Origin: Hofstenia miamia
Lineage: Eukaryota; Xenacoelomorpha; Acoela; Hofsteniidae
Direction: 5' to 3'
Length of the DNA stretch: 57,609 bases
Assembly (NCBI GenBank): GCA_900660155.1
Contig: CABFPE010000032.1
Span: 126,802-184,410, forward strand
A program made the position numbers and the translations under genes. Shown here piece after piece: positions 33,972-45,419 of this stretch. Within the stretch, counting starts at the first letter, position 1. The number at the start of each line of letters is the position of its first letter. The notes below the pieces were generated by a model. The model was not told the DNA's origin. It did no database searches and was given only the letters and a program-made list of their open reading frames with translations.

Positions 33972-35215
33972 ACTATTTGAACAAGCTTGAGTTTTAGGTG
34001 AGTTTATTCTCAATTTTAGTGAAGCAAAATATTGTGCAAGAAAACTGCAATTTTCTTCGAGAAGTTTTATAGCAATTTCAGGAGAGTTATGTGTATTATA
34101 TCAGCATATGTGTATCATCAGCATATTGTATGACATTACATGTGGTATGATTGTTTAAACCCTTTACATACACATTAAATAGTAAAGGTCCTAAAATTGT
34201 ACCTTGTGTAACTCTATTTTAAATAAAAATGCAATCATAGAAAATTCCATTTCGCGTAACTCTTTGTTTATTATTATGGAGATGGTATGCACTTTTGTCA
34301 GAGAGGCCCAAAATTTTTTTTTGCAATTAAAATTGTAATGTGGTGGTCGATAGAGTCAAAGGCGTTTGTTAAATCTAGGCATGCAACTGCTGAACACTCC
34401 TCAATGTTTATGCTATTTCTCCCATTTTCAGTAGCTGTTAACAAATCATCATTTGTAGAAACATACTCGCAAAAACAATATTGATTTTGAGAGTACATAT
34501 TATGTTTACATAAATGTTCGTTAATTTGATCAAAATGAAGTCCTCCAAAAATCTTACTGATTGGCAACGTATTAGAAATAGGTCTATTTTCAAACAATCT
34601 TTTGGGTAGTTTTTTTTAAATTTTGGAGTAATACTTGCCAATTTGGACAGGATAAGTCGAATGTCTAATTAACGCGTTATTATATTGTATGAATGTGGCT
34701 CAGCTATTAAATCTGGAGCAATTTTTAAGTTCCAAGTGGGAATCATAAAGGGACGGCAAGATATGTCTTTAAAGATTGAACAGATTTGAAAGTTTCAAAA
34801 TTAGTCAAGAATCGGCAAATAAAGTCGGTGTTATAGGTTGAACTTCACCAGTTACTAAGGTAGTATTTAGACTATTATAATTGCCTGTTGCAAAAAACTT
34901 TATCAAATGTGTTATTCATGTCTTTATTATCTAACATAACAGCTTCCCATCCTCATTCTAAGAATATTATAATCAATAACGGTAGGAATTAAACATATAT
35001 GATTAAATTAGTTTAAACTACGTAAAAGTAAAGACTCTGAGCTTTTGAAGTATAGGTATTTCCTATAGCTAAATCTAAATCTAGGGATTGACTTAAGCAC
35101 CATTGCAATTTGTGTTCTAGATCTAAAGCAAATGTATTTTATATATCATTGAGGTAATAAAATCCCACCATTAGGAAGTAGAAAGGTCACAATATTTTTA
35201 AAAATCAAATGATGT
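33972..35215 (-). pseudogene. Older LINE, 5' half (right of the LTR element)
   Basis: Minus-strand translation in several frames gives the reverse-transcriptase core: ISNTLPISKIFGGL, NQYCFCEYVSTNDDLL, VACLDLTNAFDSIDHH, then a degraded YADD region near 34110. Upstream, towards 35200, come endonuclease remnants such as LPNGGILLP. It continues the LINE of 24250-25127 across the LTR element. It ends about 30 bases before the innexin stop codon, so innexin transcripts must terminate in or near it. Confidence 0.75.
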
Positions 35216-35247
35216 TTAATTGCAAAATATAGTAAATGAGTGTATAA

Positions 35248-35523
35248 CTAATATAGAGGGTCTTTCGCTGGAAGAGGAGGTGCATTAGGCTCATTCGAGT
35301 CATCATCCGATGCGGTATCATCGCTATAGTCATCATCATCAAAAGGAAGAAAACCCTTTTGAGCTAGTTCCTCATCCTTATTTTCCAAGAAGTGTTCCCA
35401 TAAAGCACAGACGATTTGCGATGTAATCATACTGTTTGTGTTTCTGGCAAGCAATCGAATTACAAAAATTCCATCTGGACGAAGATATTTTTTGACGAAC
35501 AGTTTCGCAGTACGTTTATCCCC
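35248..35523 (-). CDS. Innexin exon D (C-terminal, with stop)
   Basis: Reads GDKRTAKLFVKKYLRPDG, then IRLLARN and VCALWEHFLENK, a block typical of innexin tails after the fourth membrane segment. It ends in an acidic tail and TAG. It is separated from exon C by a 2.7-kb intron holding a transposon. Confidence 0.9.
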   Translation of the reverse strand, partial: GDKRTAKLFVKKYLRPDGIFVIRLLARNTNSMITSQIVCALWEHFLENKDEELAQKGFLPFDDDDYSDDTASDDDSNEPNAPPLPAKDPLY

Positions 35524-38500
35524 CTAAATCTGTTACTAAGATATCTATCACTACATTAAGTTATACTATTGAAATTGTAATTATTGAAGAAGTATCTAAA
35601 ACGAATCTTTCACATTTGAAAACAATAGAACTTTGTCAGCGTTTTACCATAAATTGCTTTTTTTCTTAAAAAGCTAAAACACTATTTTTCTAATTAAAGA
35701 AATCTAGTACTTATGCTTTGCACAATAATAGCTCACACTAAGATAGCTTCTTCATGTTTATAAGAAATCCATATTTTCTAAAACGAAAGCATTAAAATTT
35801 TTGATTAAAATTTAGGGGTCAAACAGAGTTGTATGCCGGGTGATTTTTTTAGAAATCTACCCAGTACGGCAAGTGCATGCCCTTTATTTTGAACCCCATT
35901 AAAATAATTATATGTATATATTGAAAAAAAGTGAAAAATTTCTTGAATCAGAAAAATAATTGAACCCACATCGCTAAGCATAGAGTGTTGAAACTAACCT
36001 AATAAAATAAATGAATTCCTAAAACTAATATTAGCTTTTTTAAATTTCTTACAATTATTTGAAACTTTGCTTTTCATAATTCTGGTTTTAGACTAGTGGT
36101 CATAAATTATTAAGTATAGAAAATGAATGAAATGCATGTTTTTAAATAAACACTAATCTACAAGCAACATCTGCAACTCAATAGCAATACTTTAGGAAGG
36201 CTGATTTTTTAAAATATCATAGATGTACAGGGTGTGCTTCAAAAGTAACAAGACTGTGCGTATTGCAATACGAATTCTTCAAAAAAGGCCTTGCTCTACA
36301 GCATACTCCATTCCTTCTGCAATGTGCAGCTGCAATATCAGCAGTCTATGATAATCGTACACTTTCTCAAATGTTCTTTTTTAATTATTTTAATAGCAAG
36401 TCGTTGTGACAAAATTTAAAATATTTTGTTTGTGCTTCGCTGTAGCAACACAATGACCATTGAACACTGAAAAACTTAACATTTCTTATTCAATTTGGAA
36501 AATTCTAACAGTGGGTCTTGATCTATTCCAACAGGTCTTTGAGTGATACAATTGCTTCAAGCAGGGAAGAGGGGGGTGCTGAAGATGACGTTAGTGGGTG
36601 GAGGCAATTGTCTATCAAAATAGAAACATTGAAAGTGCAAAACAGAAACGGGTTCAGTGATAACAATTTTATTGTAAGATTAATTGCAAGTGAATTGAGT
36701 ATTTAAACGGGGGGGGGGAGTGTGAACAATCAATAAGAGTTGCAGATAAGAATTGTATAATAATAGATATGACTGATTCATCACGGCAATGCCCAACGCA
36801 CATTCCTCGGAAAAAATAATATTACTGGAACAATTTCTTTACTCTCCTGATCTGGTTTCCTGTTAATTTTTGGGATCTCAAGCTCAAAAGAACTATTAAA
36901 GGAGCAAGATTTAATAGGTAGAAAACATAAAAATCCCATAACGTATTAGTTCTGAAGCATCCCAGAGAAATCTTTCCAGGAGTGTGTAGAAGCATGGTAG
37001 AGGAAGAGGAGAAAGTGCGTTGGAAGCAAAGCACAAGTTGTAGATTAAGTTCATCATTTGAAGTATACTAGTTATGTGAGCAGCCCCTTTATTTTTCAAA
37101 CACACCTTGTATTTAAGTGAAATTATTCAAGAACAGACATTACAATGTATGTAATATATTATGGCATTTACATAATTTTTAAATTAAAATTTTTTGTTGG
37201 TATCAATTTAATAAATAATAAAATTTGAATTAATATTTATAAATTTGTTCAAAGCAACAACTTAAAGGAGCCTTCGTTGATGTATTTCAATGTCAGATTA
37301 TGCTTTGTGATGCAAGAATATTTTAGAACAATATAAATATAATTGAGCATGATCCCAAGCCTACGAAAACCAAGCAAATTCAAAATCTTTCTCCTCTGTT
37401 CTTGTTAAGCATCGGAAATTACATGTGCTGCCTTCTCGCAGATATTGTAGTCACACAAATTTTTTGAAATCAAATAATGTTGAAAAACGTTGAGTTGTGA
37501 TGATATCTAGTGAAACTGTCTTTTCAAAGCTTTTAATTTTCAATTTATAATATTTTAGCCCCAGTTTTTTATTTTTAAATTAAAATTGGTAATTCAATTT
37601 GCAGAAATATCCTCAGTCCTTGGGTAAAAGCAGCCGCAAACCAAACTGTCAAGATTGTTTTTTGAGTTGCAGGTGTATAAGCCGCATCTGCCGTGTTGAT
37701 ACGTTTTCCATTTATTTAACAAACTTAATTTAACCTAGTTAGAAGTGCTGGATACTTTCTAGTGTTGCTTCGTAAATTATTTTCATCTTTTGCGCATTCT
37801 AAAAGGTAGTAAGAAGTTTATTTTAAATATTTTGACTGCGTATATAGGCCGCACTCCAATTTCTAAAAAACGTTTTAAGTTCATATGGGCGATTTAAAAT
37901 ATTTAATTTTTGAAAATACTTCAAATTATATTTCAACTTAAACTATTTTAAATGTTTATTGCAAATGCATTCATTCCACAGAATGAATCATTTCATTGCA
38001 AATTGCTTGTAAGGATAATTACTCTAACTATTTTTGCAAGACGTAAGATAAGTGTCAAAAACTGCAATGATTCTAAAATAATTTGACAGTGATTAACTGG
38101 AACAGATTGTTTCATATTCAATTGCAATTCGCAAGAAAATATAATCTCATTATTTTCCTTATTCATAGTTTAATTAACCTGTGTTTTACCTGAAAAAGTT
38201 GAGTTGGTTTTAAGATTTCAATTATTGTTTGAAGTTTTTTCCAGTATTAAATATTTTTAGAACTTACTTCATCGATTGTCTTGCCACTGTATCTCAAATG
38301 TTTCTTTATGTATGCAACACCTTCATTATTGACGAAGATCCGTTTGCACCAGAGACAAAGATTCACAAATGTCATGAAGAACAAAACCAGATACCACCAC
38401 CAGAGGAAAAAGAAAACTTTTTCATTGAAGAGATTTATTGGCAAAGCGCACTGAACTGTATAAGGCGTGATCTGAGCTAAATTTCTTACTGAAAACTGAC

Positions 38501-39682
38501 AAAAAGTAATTCGAGGGAAGATGGGATTGTTGTTCCAATAGCTCCACCCATTGTTTAAGTACTTCGTTATCATGTCCAGACCAAAAAGACTAAAAGTCAA
38601 AAATCAAAATTACGAATGGAGTCGAGTTATCAAATTATCATAGAATATTAAAAAAATTCAGATTGCAAAACTGAAACAATTTCAAGTACATAGTCATGAT
38701 AATTCTTTACATTTATAATCCTGTATTTGTCGAATTTTAGTTTCCAAGAAGTGATGCTTTTCAGGAACAAATTTGAAATGAAATTTAACTGTAAAATGAT
38801 TTAAATCTCTAATTTTTCAAGGGTACATAAATAGTATTAGTTAGCGGGATTTAATCAACCGAAGTCACAAATAGTTAGGGCATCATTAAAATTTATTATT
38901 TAATCCTTAATTTGGAAATTTTTTCGAACCGAAAAACTGTGAATTTTAGTAAAAACTAATTCAATATTTATTGTTAGAACAGAGTATTTCATTGAATTTA
39001 TCATAAATAAATTTTACAATTGCCAACTTTCAAATTTTTATTATATAAATTTTCACGAAGATTTTTAATCATTTAGATTTTTTAATTAAGTATAAACTAT
39101 TAGTTAGGAAATTAGTAGTTTAATATTTAGTGTTTAGCAATAAGTTACCTCAACTTCAATTTAATTTTAATAGCATAGCAATTTGAAGGTAAACCTGTAT
39201 CCATTTCCAATAAATATTGAAAATATAATTAATTGCGCAGCAATGTTCACCATATATAATATTTTGATAGCAAGATAGCCAACTCCCATATAATTAGCCG
39301 CTTTCTTTGAGCAGACCATTGATTTGATTTTACTTAGGCCACTCGGATTTCCAATGCCAGTCTGAGTATCCAGATATCGATCAATAAACATTGCAATGTG
39401 GTACATTTTTTGTGCGCGATCTTTTTCGGACATTGCACCTTCGTATTTGTTAACAGAAGTAATGAGATTATCCATATCGATGCCAACCTAGAATAATTAA
39501 GAAATTATTAACGAAAGTCAAAACAATAAAGAGGGTCTTCCAAAAGAAAGTGCGTCTGTATGTCGAAATTTGAATATTCCAAAACGAAAAATATTATTTG
39601 AGGTCACGTTATAAAATTGCATTTTTCCAACTATATAGTAGTTTACATTAAATATGACTTCTTAAAATATACAAGTTTGAAT

Positions 39683-39721
<39 letters not shown>

Positions 39722-40535
39722 GGTAAACTGCTTTTTTAACTTGCATATTTTATGCATAAGTTCTCACAACACAGAGTTCTTTGCATAATAATGTTGTACA
39801 GTTGTAATATACTAAAAAAACAATTGCATAAAATTGAATTTATTCAAATATCATTTCAGTACTTTTGTCTTCACCTGAATCATGCTGTTTGTACGTGCAT
39901 GGCTCAGCTCCTACAACAAGACATTTGAAATATGCATATATGCATGAATTAGCTAAAATATGCAAAAGTCTGGAACGATATACAGTGTGGGTAAATATTT
40001 TAATTTTTGAAATTTACCACATTCCAAGTCTAAAAATATGTTACTAATAACCTACTTCGTAGTATCTTTCTTTCCAAATTAACAATTAGATTTTTCAAGA
40101 AGTTTCATACTGACAAATTGTAAACCGCTTTGGTCCGATTTCACACCTCCCATATGTCAATAAATATCAAATTTAATGGCTAACCTGTTGTGTAACCAGC
40201 CTCCAAATCAATCGTGGCAAATAAAAAAATATTGCGCATATCGAAAGCATAATGGGGATCCATTGATAATAGCGGATGACGTGCTTGTCTTCTTTTCTCA
40301 ATTCTGCTTCTAGAATTATATCCTCATGAATGGGGACATAATATGTATTTTTAATCCAGCAATATTGTTCAGTATATGTATGCCAGCTGCCTCCAAATTC
40401 AGCAGGTACCCAGCAAGAGATTGGATCCGTTACATATTGCGAGGTACCCAAGAATATTGCCAGAAAAAGCAAAATAAATGTGGTATGACGGTGATTGAGT
40501 CTGTCAATTCCATCACCATCATTGCCAAATTTTAC
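35248..40535 (-). CDS. Innexin gap-junction protein, four exons
   Basis: Innexins form invertebrate gap junctions and single-membrane channels. Exons 40535-40185, 39487-39195, 38589-38268 and 35523-35248 join in frame (phases 0, 2, 0) with consensus GT and AG ends into 413 residues plus stop. Counting from the first exon, membrane segments are near 19-35, 92-112, 166-190 and 270-290. Loop 1 has the paired cysteines in ISCWVPAEF and EQYCWIKNTYYVP, followed by YYQWIPIML. Loop 2 has FCQF and VQCALPINLFNEK. The C tail is acidic (DDDDYSDDTASDDD) with a PPLP motif. The start-codon exon, probably encoding only a few residues before VKFGNDGDG, is not identified. No lesion is seen, so the gene is probably functional. 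Confidence 0.93.
35813..35901. repeat. Small inverted-repeat element in innexin intron 3
   Basis: GGGGTCAAA at 35816 is matched by TTTGAACCCC at the right end, and TGCCGGGT by ACCCAGTACGGCA in the middle. About 90 bases can fold into one hairpin. It is probably a tiny MITE; the family is unknown. Confidence 0.5.
36226..37111. mobile_element. Mariner-like element, decayed, in innexin intron 3
   Basis: The left end TACAGGGTGTGCTTCAAAAG and the inverse of the right end, TACAAGGTGTGTTTGAAAAA, form imperfect terminal repeats of mariner type. Length is about 886 bases. No transposase motif could be read in either strand, although the interior is more complex than the flanks. It may be a non-autonomous copy or very old. 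Confidence 0.55.
37112..38267. other. Innexin intron 3, remainder
   Basis: AT-rich intron sequence without recognisable features. Confidence 0.5.
38268..38589 (-). CDS. Innexin exon C (second extracellular loop and fourth membrane segment)
   Basis: The first base completes the split codon (AG+T, Ser); the reading then runs LFGLDMITKYLNNG to GKTIDE at donor GAA|GTAAGT. The acceptor is GACTTTTAG. It carries both loop-2 cysteines and the tract NLFNEKVFFFLWWWYLV. Confidence 0.92.
39195..39487 (-). CDS. Innexin exon B (cytoplasmic loop and third membrane segment)
   Basis: Starts VGIDMDNLITSVNKYEGA after acceptor ATTCTAG and ends IFIGNGY plus two bases at donor ATACAG|GTTTAC. It encodes the charged cytoplasmic loop (KDRAQKMYHIAMFIDRY) and the third membrane helix. 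Confidence 0.9.
39681..39721. repeat. (AT)n microsatellite in innexin intron 1
   Basis: About twenty AT/TA units between exons A and B with a small interruption. Similar arrays lie at 41081-41105, 42893-42914 and 51629-51642. Confidence 0.9.
40185..40535 (-). CDS. Innexin exon A (first identified)
   Basis: 117 codons from VKFGNDGDGIDRLNHRHT to RLVTQQ. The acceptor is CCCCATTTAG and the donor is CAG|GTTAGC. An in-frame TAG sits in the acceptor, so the exon cannot extend upstream. It holds the first two membrane segments and the first extracellular loop. Confidence 0.92.
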
Positions 40536-41075
40536 CTAAATGGGGTTTATTATAAAAATATTCATTGTTAGTTCATTGCAGTGATCACTTTTTGAGTTCC
40601 CTTTTGGCTACATTTGATTTGAATTTTTCATTATATATGAATGCTTTAATTTAAATATTTGTAAGGCGTTTTCTTGCATCATCATAAAATTTTAACCAGA
40701 GTTACAAATTCATTCTATTAAATGTGCATAAATTCTCTTCATTTCTAGTCATCCATCTTTTGATAAATTTCATAAAAAATTAGTTTTGCCTACTAAGGAA
40801 AATATTGTGTCGATTTCATTTAACATACTTGCTTGCGAACTCTGTTTACTTAAGACTTTTACAATAAATATTGACATAGAAAACATTCACATGAATTGCA
40901 AGAAAGAAAACTATGTTCAATATGATTCGTTACAGGAACAGGCAAATTTCTGTCTAGAATGGCAATTATTGCAATGAGTATATATCGAGTATATATCCTA
41001 GATATTTGCAAACATGTTGAAATGAAAATATTCAGAATAATATTAAATTAATATTAAGTCTACGAAATTCGATCT

Positions 41076-41106
<31 letters not shown>

Positions 41107-41844
41107 CCATATTGAGATATGCGACAACCCATGAGTGTGTAAAATCGCTGTCATGTGAGCACGAATTCACATCCACTAATTTTACAGGAAAACTATTCCA
41201 TTCCTCGTTACTGTTTACAGAAGTGCTCATTATAGCCTCATAAATAAGCAAACCCTTACCGTGCCTACCTGCCTGCCTGTCTAATCAATAATCCATGGAT
41301 ATCATTAAAATTTCTTCCGCTCAATTTTGGCACTTTTGCTGGTTGTATTTCGGATTAATTCGCAGAAAAGTATCATTTGAGGCTACCTTGTGAGGTTGAC
41401 GGCACAAATGTGCGGCGTTTGATAAAATGCCTCTGTGCAGTTGGCATCGCACCGGTATTTTTACAATTTCCTTGATGAAGTTTAAATGAAAGAAAGACAT
41501 TTGCGTTTTTGACAAGCCAGAAATAGAGCCAATAAAGTACCTTTCTCATTCAAACGCACTGCCTTATTATTAGTATTATGTTCTTGGGTATTTTTTCGCA
41601 TAAAATTACGGGGAATATCACGCAGTTTGGCTTCTCTTTTGTTGACTTTCCTTGAGGAGAAGCACTTACTACAGATAAAAGTAAACTATTAAATGGATAG
41701 AAAGAACTTAACATCTCCAAATTATTCTAATATAATGCATCTTAATATTAAACTTAACTTTTTAAAACATTAACATTTTACTTACGAAGATAGACTATCT
41801 ATCGAAACCGGGCTAATATGTGTTTAAAATTTTATTTTAATTTC
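40536..41844. other. Upstream of innexin exon A; start exon expected here
   Basis: The short 5' coding exon and promoter of the innexin should be here or further right, but no candidate can be defended. A minimal ATG-AGA-AAG followed by GTACTT at 41549-41537 would be in phase but is too short to trust. No other gene is seen. Confidence 0.4.
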
Positions 41845-41865
41845 ATATATATATATATATATATA
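41845..41865. repeat. (AT)n microsatellite at a mariner end
   Basis: TA dinucleotides lead straight into ACAGGGTGAG, in line with insertion at a TA target. Confidence 0.85.
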
Positions 41866-42255
41866 CAGGGTGAGTAAAAAGTAACGCCCGATTTTAATAA
41901 AATTTATTTTCAGAAAGATGAAAAGATTGTCTACTAAAAGTGTTCAAACTGTTCGACGTTGTGCTCGATACACAGTTCCAGTCGAGTAACAACACTTCGG
42001 CACACTTTCTCGCACATTTCAATACAAATTGTTCTCATCTGGTTGGTAATGACATCTCGGAGTTCAAGTAGTGTACGAGGTCTCCTTGAATAAACGAGAT
42101 CTTTTAAAACTCCCCACATGAAAAATTCAATGGGAATTAAATCAGGTGATCTGGCTGGGAATTCAATAGGGCCTCGTCGTCCTATTCACAGCAGCTACTC
42201 GTTGCTCTCTAGTAAGTCGCACACCCATTATAGCAAGGCAAGGAAAAGTGACAAC
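41866..42255 (-). pseudogene. Mariner-type transposase, C-terminal fragment
   Basis: The terminal repeat begins ACAGGGTGAGTAAAAAGTAA at 41866. Inward on the minus strand the reading is PARSPDLIPIEFFMWG, then VLKDLVYSRRPRTLLELRD and IEMCEKVCRSVVTRL. This is the end of a mariner/Tc1 catalytic core, with glutamate at the last catalytic position (IEF). The 5' part is cut off at the N at 42256, so the truncation may be an assembly effect. It differs from the 48-kb element in its terminal repeat and in its last catalytic residue. Confidence 0.75.
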
Positions 42256-42256
42256 N

Positions 42257-43204
42257 TATAATTGTGACATCAATTATGCCATTTTTGCAGATAATAATCT
42301 GAATGTTCAACAATTGTGTTTGTCTGGAGAAAGTCATTTCCATTTTGTTCAATTTATGAGAATTGGTATGATAGGGGCATTAAAAAAATTTCAAAGTTTA
42401 TTTTTTTATAAAAAAATGACTAAATATGCTTAACACTGCTCAATATTGCCTATTTTTCAAAATGAAGTGATTCCAGTAATGTATCAAGTATCTAGATTGT
42501 CACAAAAGAAGTATTAAAATTGCGGCAGGCATCTTGGCTAACGAATTAGCAAAAATTATGCAAAAGAAACTTTGTCCTAATTAGTTTCATACCACAAGTT
42601 TCCAGAAAAGCGAGGTTTCACATGCTTGTGGCTATTTTTCTCAAAATGAGCATTTTCAAAATAGTATCACCTTAGGGAAGTGATCCAAATTCAAAACGTT
42701 AACAAGTGAAAATCGAACCGTAAACCAATTGCGTAACTTGCACTCGGAATAAATTCGCGAATGAATGTTAACGGTAAAGTTTACGTTAAATGCGAGTTTT
42801 TTTACCAAAGTTTTACAGTATATTTATCGGTTATTATGACGTCACGTTGCAGTTCATTGTCACCAATGGCTTTACAACGCATTTGGATTTATGTATATAT
42901 ATATATATATATATGGAATAGATCAATACTGATACTTCAATTGCATACGATCTATATTTTGCGTTTAATGATTATGAATCTATGTCTATAATAATGCGTC
43001 ATCATTCGTGTTGATTATGATGAACCTGATTTATCAATTGATAGTCATCGAAAATATCGCTTTTGGTACTTTTATATGAAAGTAAGTGTGTTCATGTGCA
43101 TCGATTTTGTGCAACTGAATTTGGCTACTAATTTTACTTTGATACTTAATTCTTATCATTATCCAACTATGTATTTTTTGGGGTTACTGAAGAAGTCAAC
43201 AGAC
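42257..43204. other. No gene recognised
   Basis: Sequence to the right of the single-N join, with an (AT)n array at 42893-42914. No coding frame with a recognisable domain. Confidence 0.4.
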
Positions 43205-43740
43205 TAACTCAGTGGGTGAAACCAAGATCCGTGTCCGGGCCATAACCCTAGAAGTGTACCTGGACGGTTTGATCCTGAGAAACCTCTGGAGACCACTAGC
43301 ACGCAGAGTGGTGACCTATGTTGAGTCTGATCAGCAGAATGAAGCCGAAGGCCGAACTTCTGTTGAGAGTGTTGCACCTCTCCCGCTGGCTGCTAATAGA
43401 TCCGAGAAAATAATTTTGGTCAGTATATACTAAAATACAAAACATTCTAGCTAATCGAAGCCTCTCAACTCCAGAATAGATGGTAAGATGTTGTATCATA
43501 ACTACCTGTGACACAGCACAGCTACCTCACAGGAAGGCACAGCAAACGCTGGCCTTGGTCTATCTCAAAGGCCACAGACAGAGAGTTTCCTCTCTGTATA
43601 ACTGCCCTATGAGACACACCCTAGCTCGTGCCAGTAGCAGTCTTGCTAACAGTGTTTCCACTGTGTCGCCGTCTGTCTCCACAACACTAAAACAGACAGG
43701 CTTCTCGGCTTTTCCTTTTGACTAAAACGATAAACATAAG
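43205..43740. other. GC-richer block of unknown nature
   Basis: Base composition is clearly more balanced than the flanks. Both strands carry medium frames (plus 43212-43433 and 43480-43725, minus 43514-43296), none with a motif that I recognise. It lies at the 3' side of the unassigned retroelement and could be its 3' region, a SINE, or separate. Confidence 0.4.
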
Positions 43741-43746
43741 TTGTAA

Positions 43747-44247
43747 CTAATCTTCCTCTGCACTCCCTTTTATACTCTTTGCAAATTGAAATGCTGTTTG
43801 GAGTGCAGAGGAAATATTACATTCACTAAAAAATAATATAAAATCAAATTCAAGTCCTCTGGATGGCTTATCGGCTTTGTTTTCACTTGATTGAATCCAC
43901 CGAATTTCAGGGTTCTTTGTCCATAATAATATGTTGCATGCCTGTGCTATATGCGGTAGTACTGTAGAAGTAACTCTATATTTTTTAGCTGCTTCGAATA
44001 TAGCCATTGAATCAGTTATAATTATCGTATCGAAAGACGCCTCTACTAGGGCCACGTAAAACATCAATAACTCTTTTTGGTATATGTTTAAGTTCTGTAT
44101 TTGAATAGGTAATTTGAACATAATACTGGCACAACAAGAATCACTTTCAATATATATTCCACCGTTTTCGTCGCTTGCATCTGAGTAAATACGAGTATTA
44201 AATAATTTGCGAGGATTATTCCAAAATAGCTTTTTCGGTGATAACAT
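43747..44247 (-). pseudogene. RNase H domain of the unassigned retroelement
   Basis: The 166-codon frame has IYSDASDENGGIYI (first acid), IYQKELLMFYVAL (second acid, in ELL), IIITDSMAIFEA (third acid), and IRWIQSSENKADKPSRG as the last block. This is the order D-E-D plus N-x-x-AD-x-x-SR found in RNases H of DIRS, Gypsy and related elements. It follows the reverse transcriptase after a short gap with a frame change. RNase H removes the RNA strand during reverse transcription. All acidic residues appear intact. Confidence 0.8.
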
Positions 44248-44378
44248 GTAAAATAACTGTACTACGCTTAAATTGTAAATCTCTTTATCTTGATTGTCTA
44301 ACAGTAATTGCTTGGCCCACTAATGGCCAAGAGTGGCAAACATGTCCCAACCAGACTTGTCGTTTTTTAAAGGGTAAG

Positions 44379-45419
44379 TTACGCGGTACCGTTGTGATCA
44401 ATTGCTCTAATATGTACTGTTTCTCTTTCGTGAAAGTGACATATGACTGCGTGAGAAAAGCCTAAGGCTTCAAAAATCGACGTTGGTCTAAAATCCGATT
44501 TATCATCCTGAAACTGAATACCTAACTTCTTTAGTAACATAACATGCTCCATTATCTTCCCATAGTTTTCTAGTGAAAAAATTAACACAAGATTATCGAT
44601 ATGCGACCACGCTACTGTACAATACTGCTTTATCGGTTTCACCATGCAATTTGTAAACATTTGGCATATATACGGAGCAATACTGCTCCCCATCGGTAAC
44701 TTGCAAAAACGGAATCTGCGACCCAGTGGGTCCAAAAATACTGTTTTAAATCTCTCGTGTTTAGGTAGGTTAATATGATAAAATGCACTTCTAAGATCGA
44801 GTTGAATTGCTACGTCTGAAGATTTGGGTTCTTTGAAAATTATAACTTTAGCGAATGACGGTAAATAAAATTTTGTCGAAGTACATAAAGGCGTTAACGG
44901 GCTATAGTCTATTACCAATCTAAGTTTATCTTTTGACTTTGGTACACCAAAAACTCCAAATTGAAAAATACTTCTAGCAGAGGGTTCGATAATTTTAGCA
45001 CTATGTAAGGCATCTACTTGTGCAATTAAATGTTTATTAGTAACAGCATCGAATCTATACAGAGACTTGCTAACAAATGGTTTTAACTTTTCTAGAGCAA
45101 TATAAGGTCTTCTTAAGAAATTAAAGCGTTTGGGCACTTTCAATTCTCGGAAAAAATCATCCCAATTAATGTTAATTTCAGGAAATTCATAATGCGGTAC
45201 ACTATTAGGGTCCAAAGTAACTGCTAACGAACTAAGTTGTTGAAACTCCCAATCAAAATCAGAAAAATTTTCTTCAAAGTCTACTTGCGAATTATCATTA
45301 TTTTCAATTTCCTCGATTTCTTGCGTACTTTCGTTAACATCAAATTTTTGTAAAAACTGCCGAATGCGTAAGTTAATTAGAGAGTCAGGCAAATGAGATA
45401 TATCCGTGTAATAGCGCAA
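44379..45419 (-). CDS. Reverse transcriptase of an unassigned retroelement, HIDN active box
   Basis: The open frame (346 codons) has no stop. Residues 1-120 are an acidic linker with little pattern. Then follow DALHSAKIIEPS, FGVFGVPKSKDKLRLVID, AIQLDLRSAFYHINLPKHE (motif A with its aspartate), RFRFCKLPMGSSIAPYICQ, and AWSHIDNLVLIF where YxDD is expected. After it LLKKLGIQFQDDKSDFRPTS and FEALGFS match the block that follows the active site in DIRS, Gypsy and related enzymes. The aromatic residue is histidine and the second aspartate is asparagine. With the rest so well kept, this may be a lineage feature and not decay. I could not place it in a family. Confidence 0.8.
   Translation of the reverse strand: MRYYTDISHLPDSLINLRIRQFLQKFDVNESTQEIEEIENNDNSQVDFEENFSDFDWEFQQLSSLAVTLDPNSVPHYEFPEININWDDFFRELKVPKRFNFLRRPYIALEKLKPFVSKSLYRFDAVTNKHLIAQVDALHSAKIIEPSARSIFQFGVFGVPKSKDKLRLVIDYSPLTPLCTSTKFYLPSFAKVIIFKEPKSSDVAIQLDLRSAFYHINLPKHERFKTVFLDPLGRRFRFCKLPMGSSIAPYICQMFTNCMVKPIKQYCTVAWSHIDNLVLIFSLENYGKIMEHVMLLKKLGIQFQDDKSDFRPTSIFEALGFSHAVICHFHERETVHIRAIDHNGTA

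Noticed and set aside
41537..41549. Three-codon start exon for the innexin (ATG AGA AAG, then GTACTT)
   Set aside because: In phase but too short to distinguish from chance.
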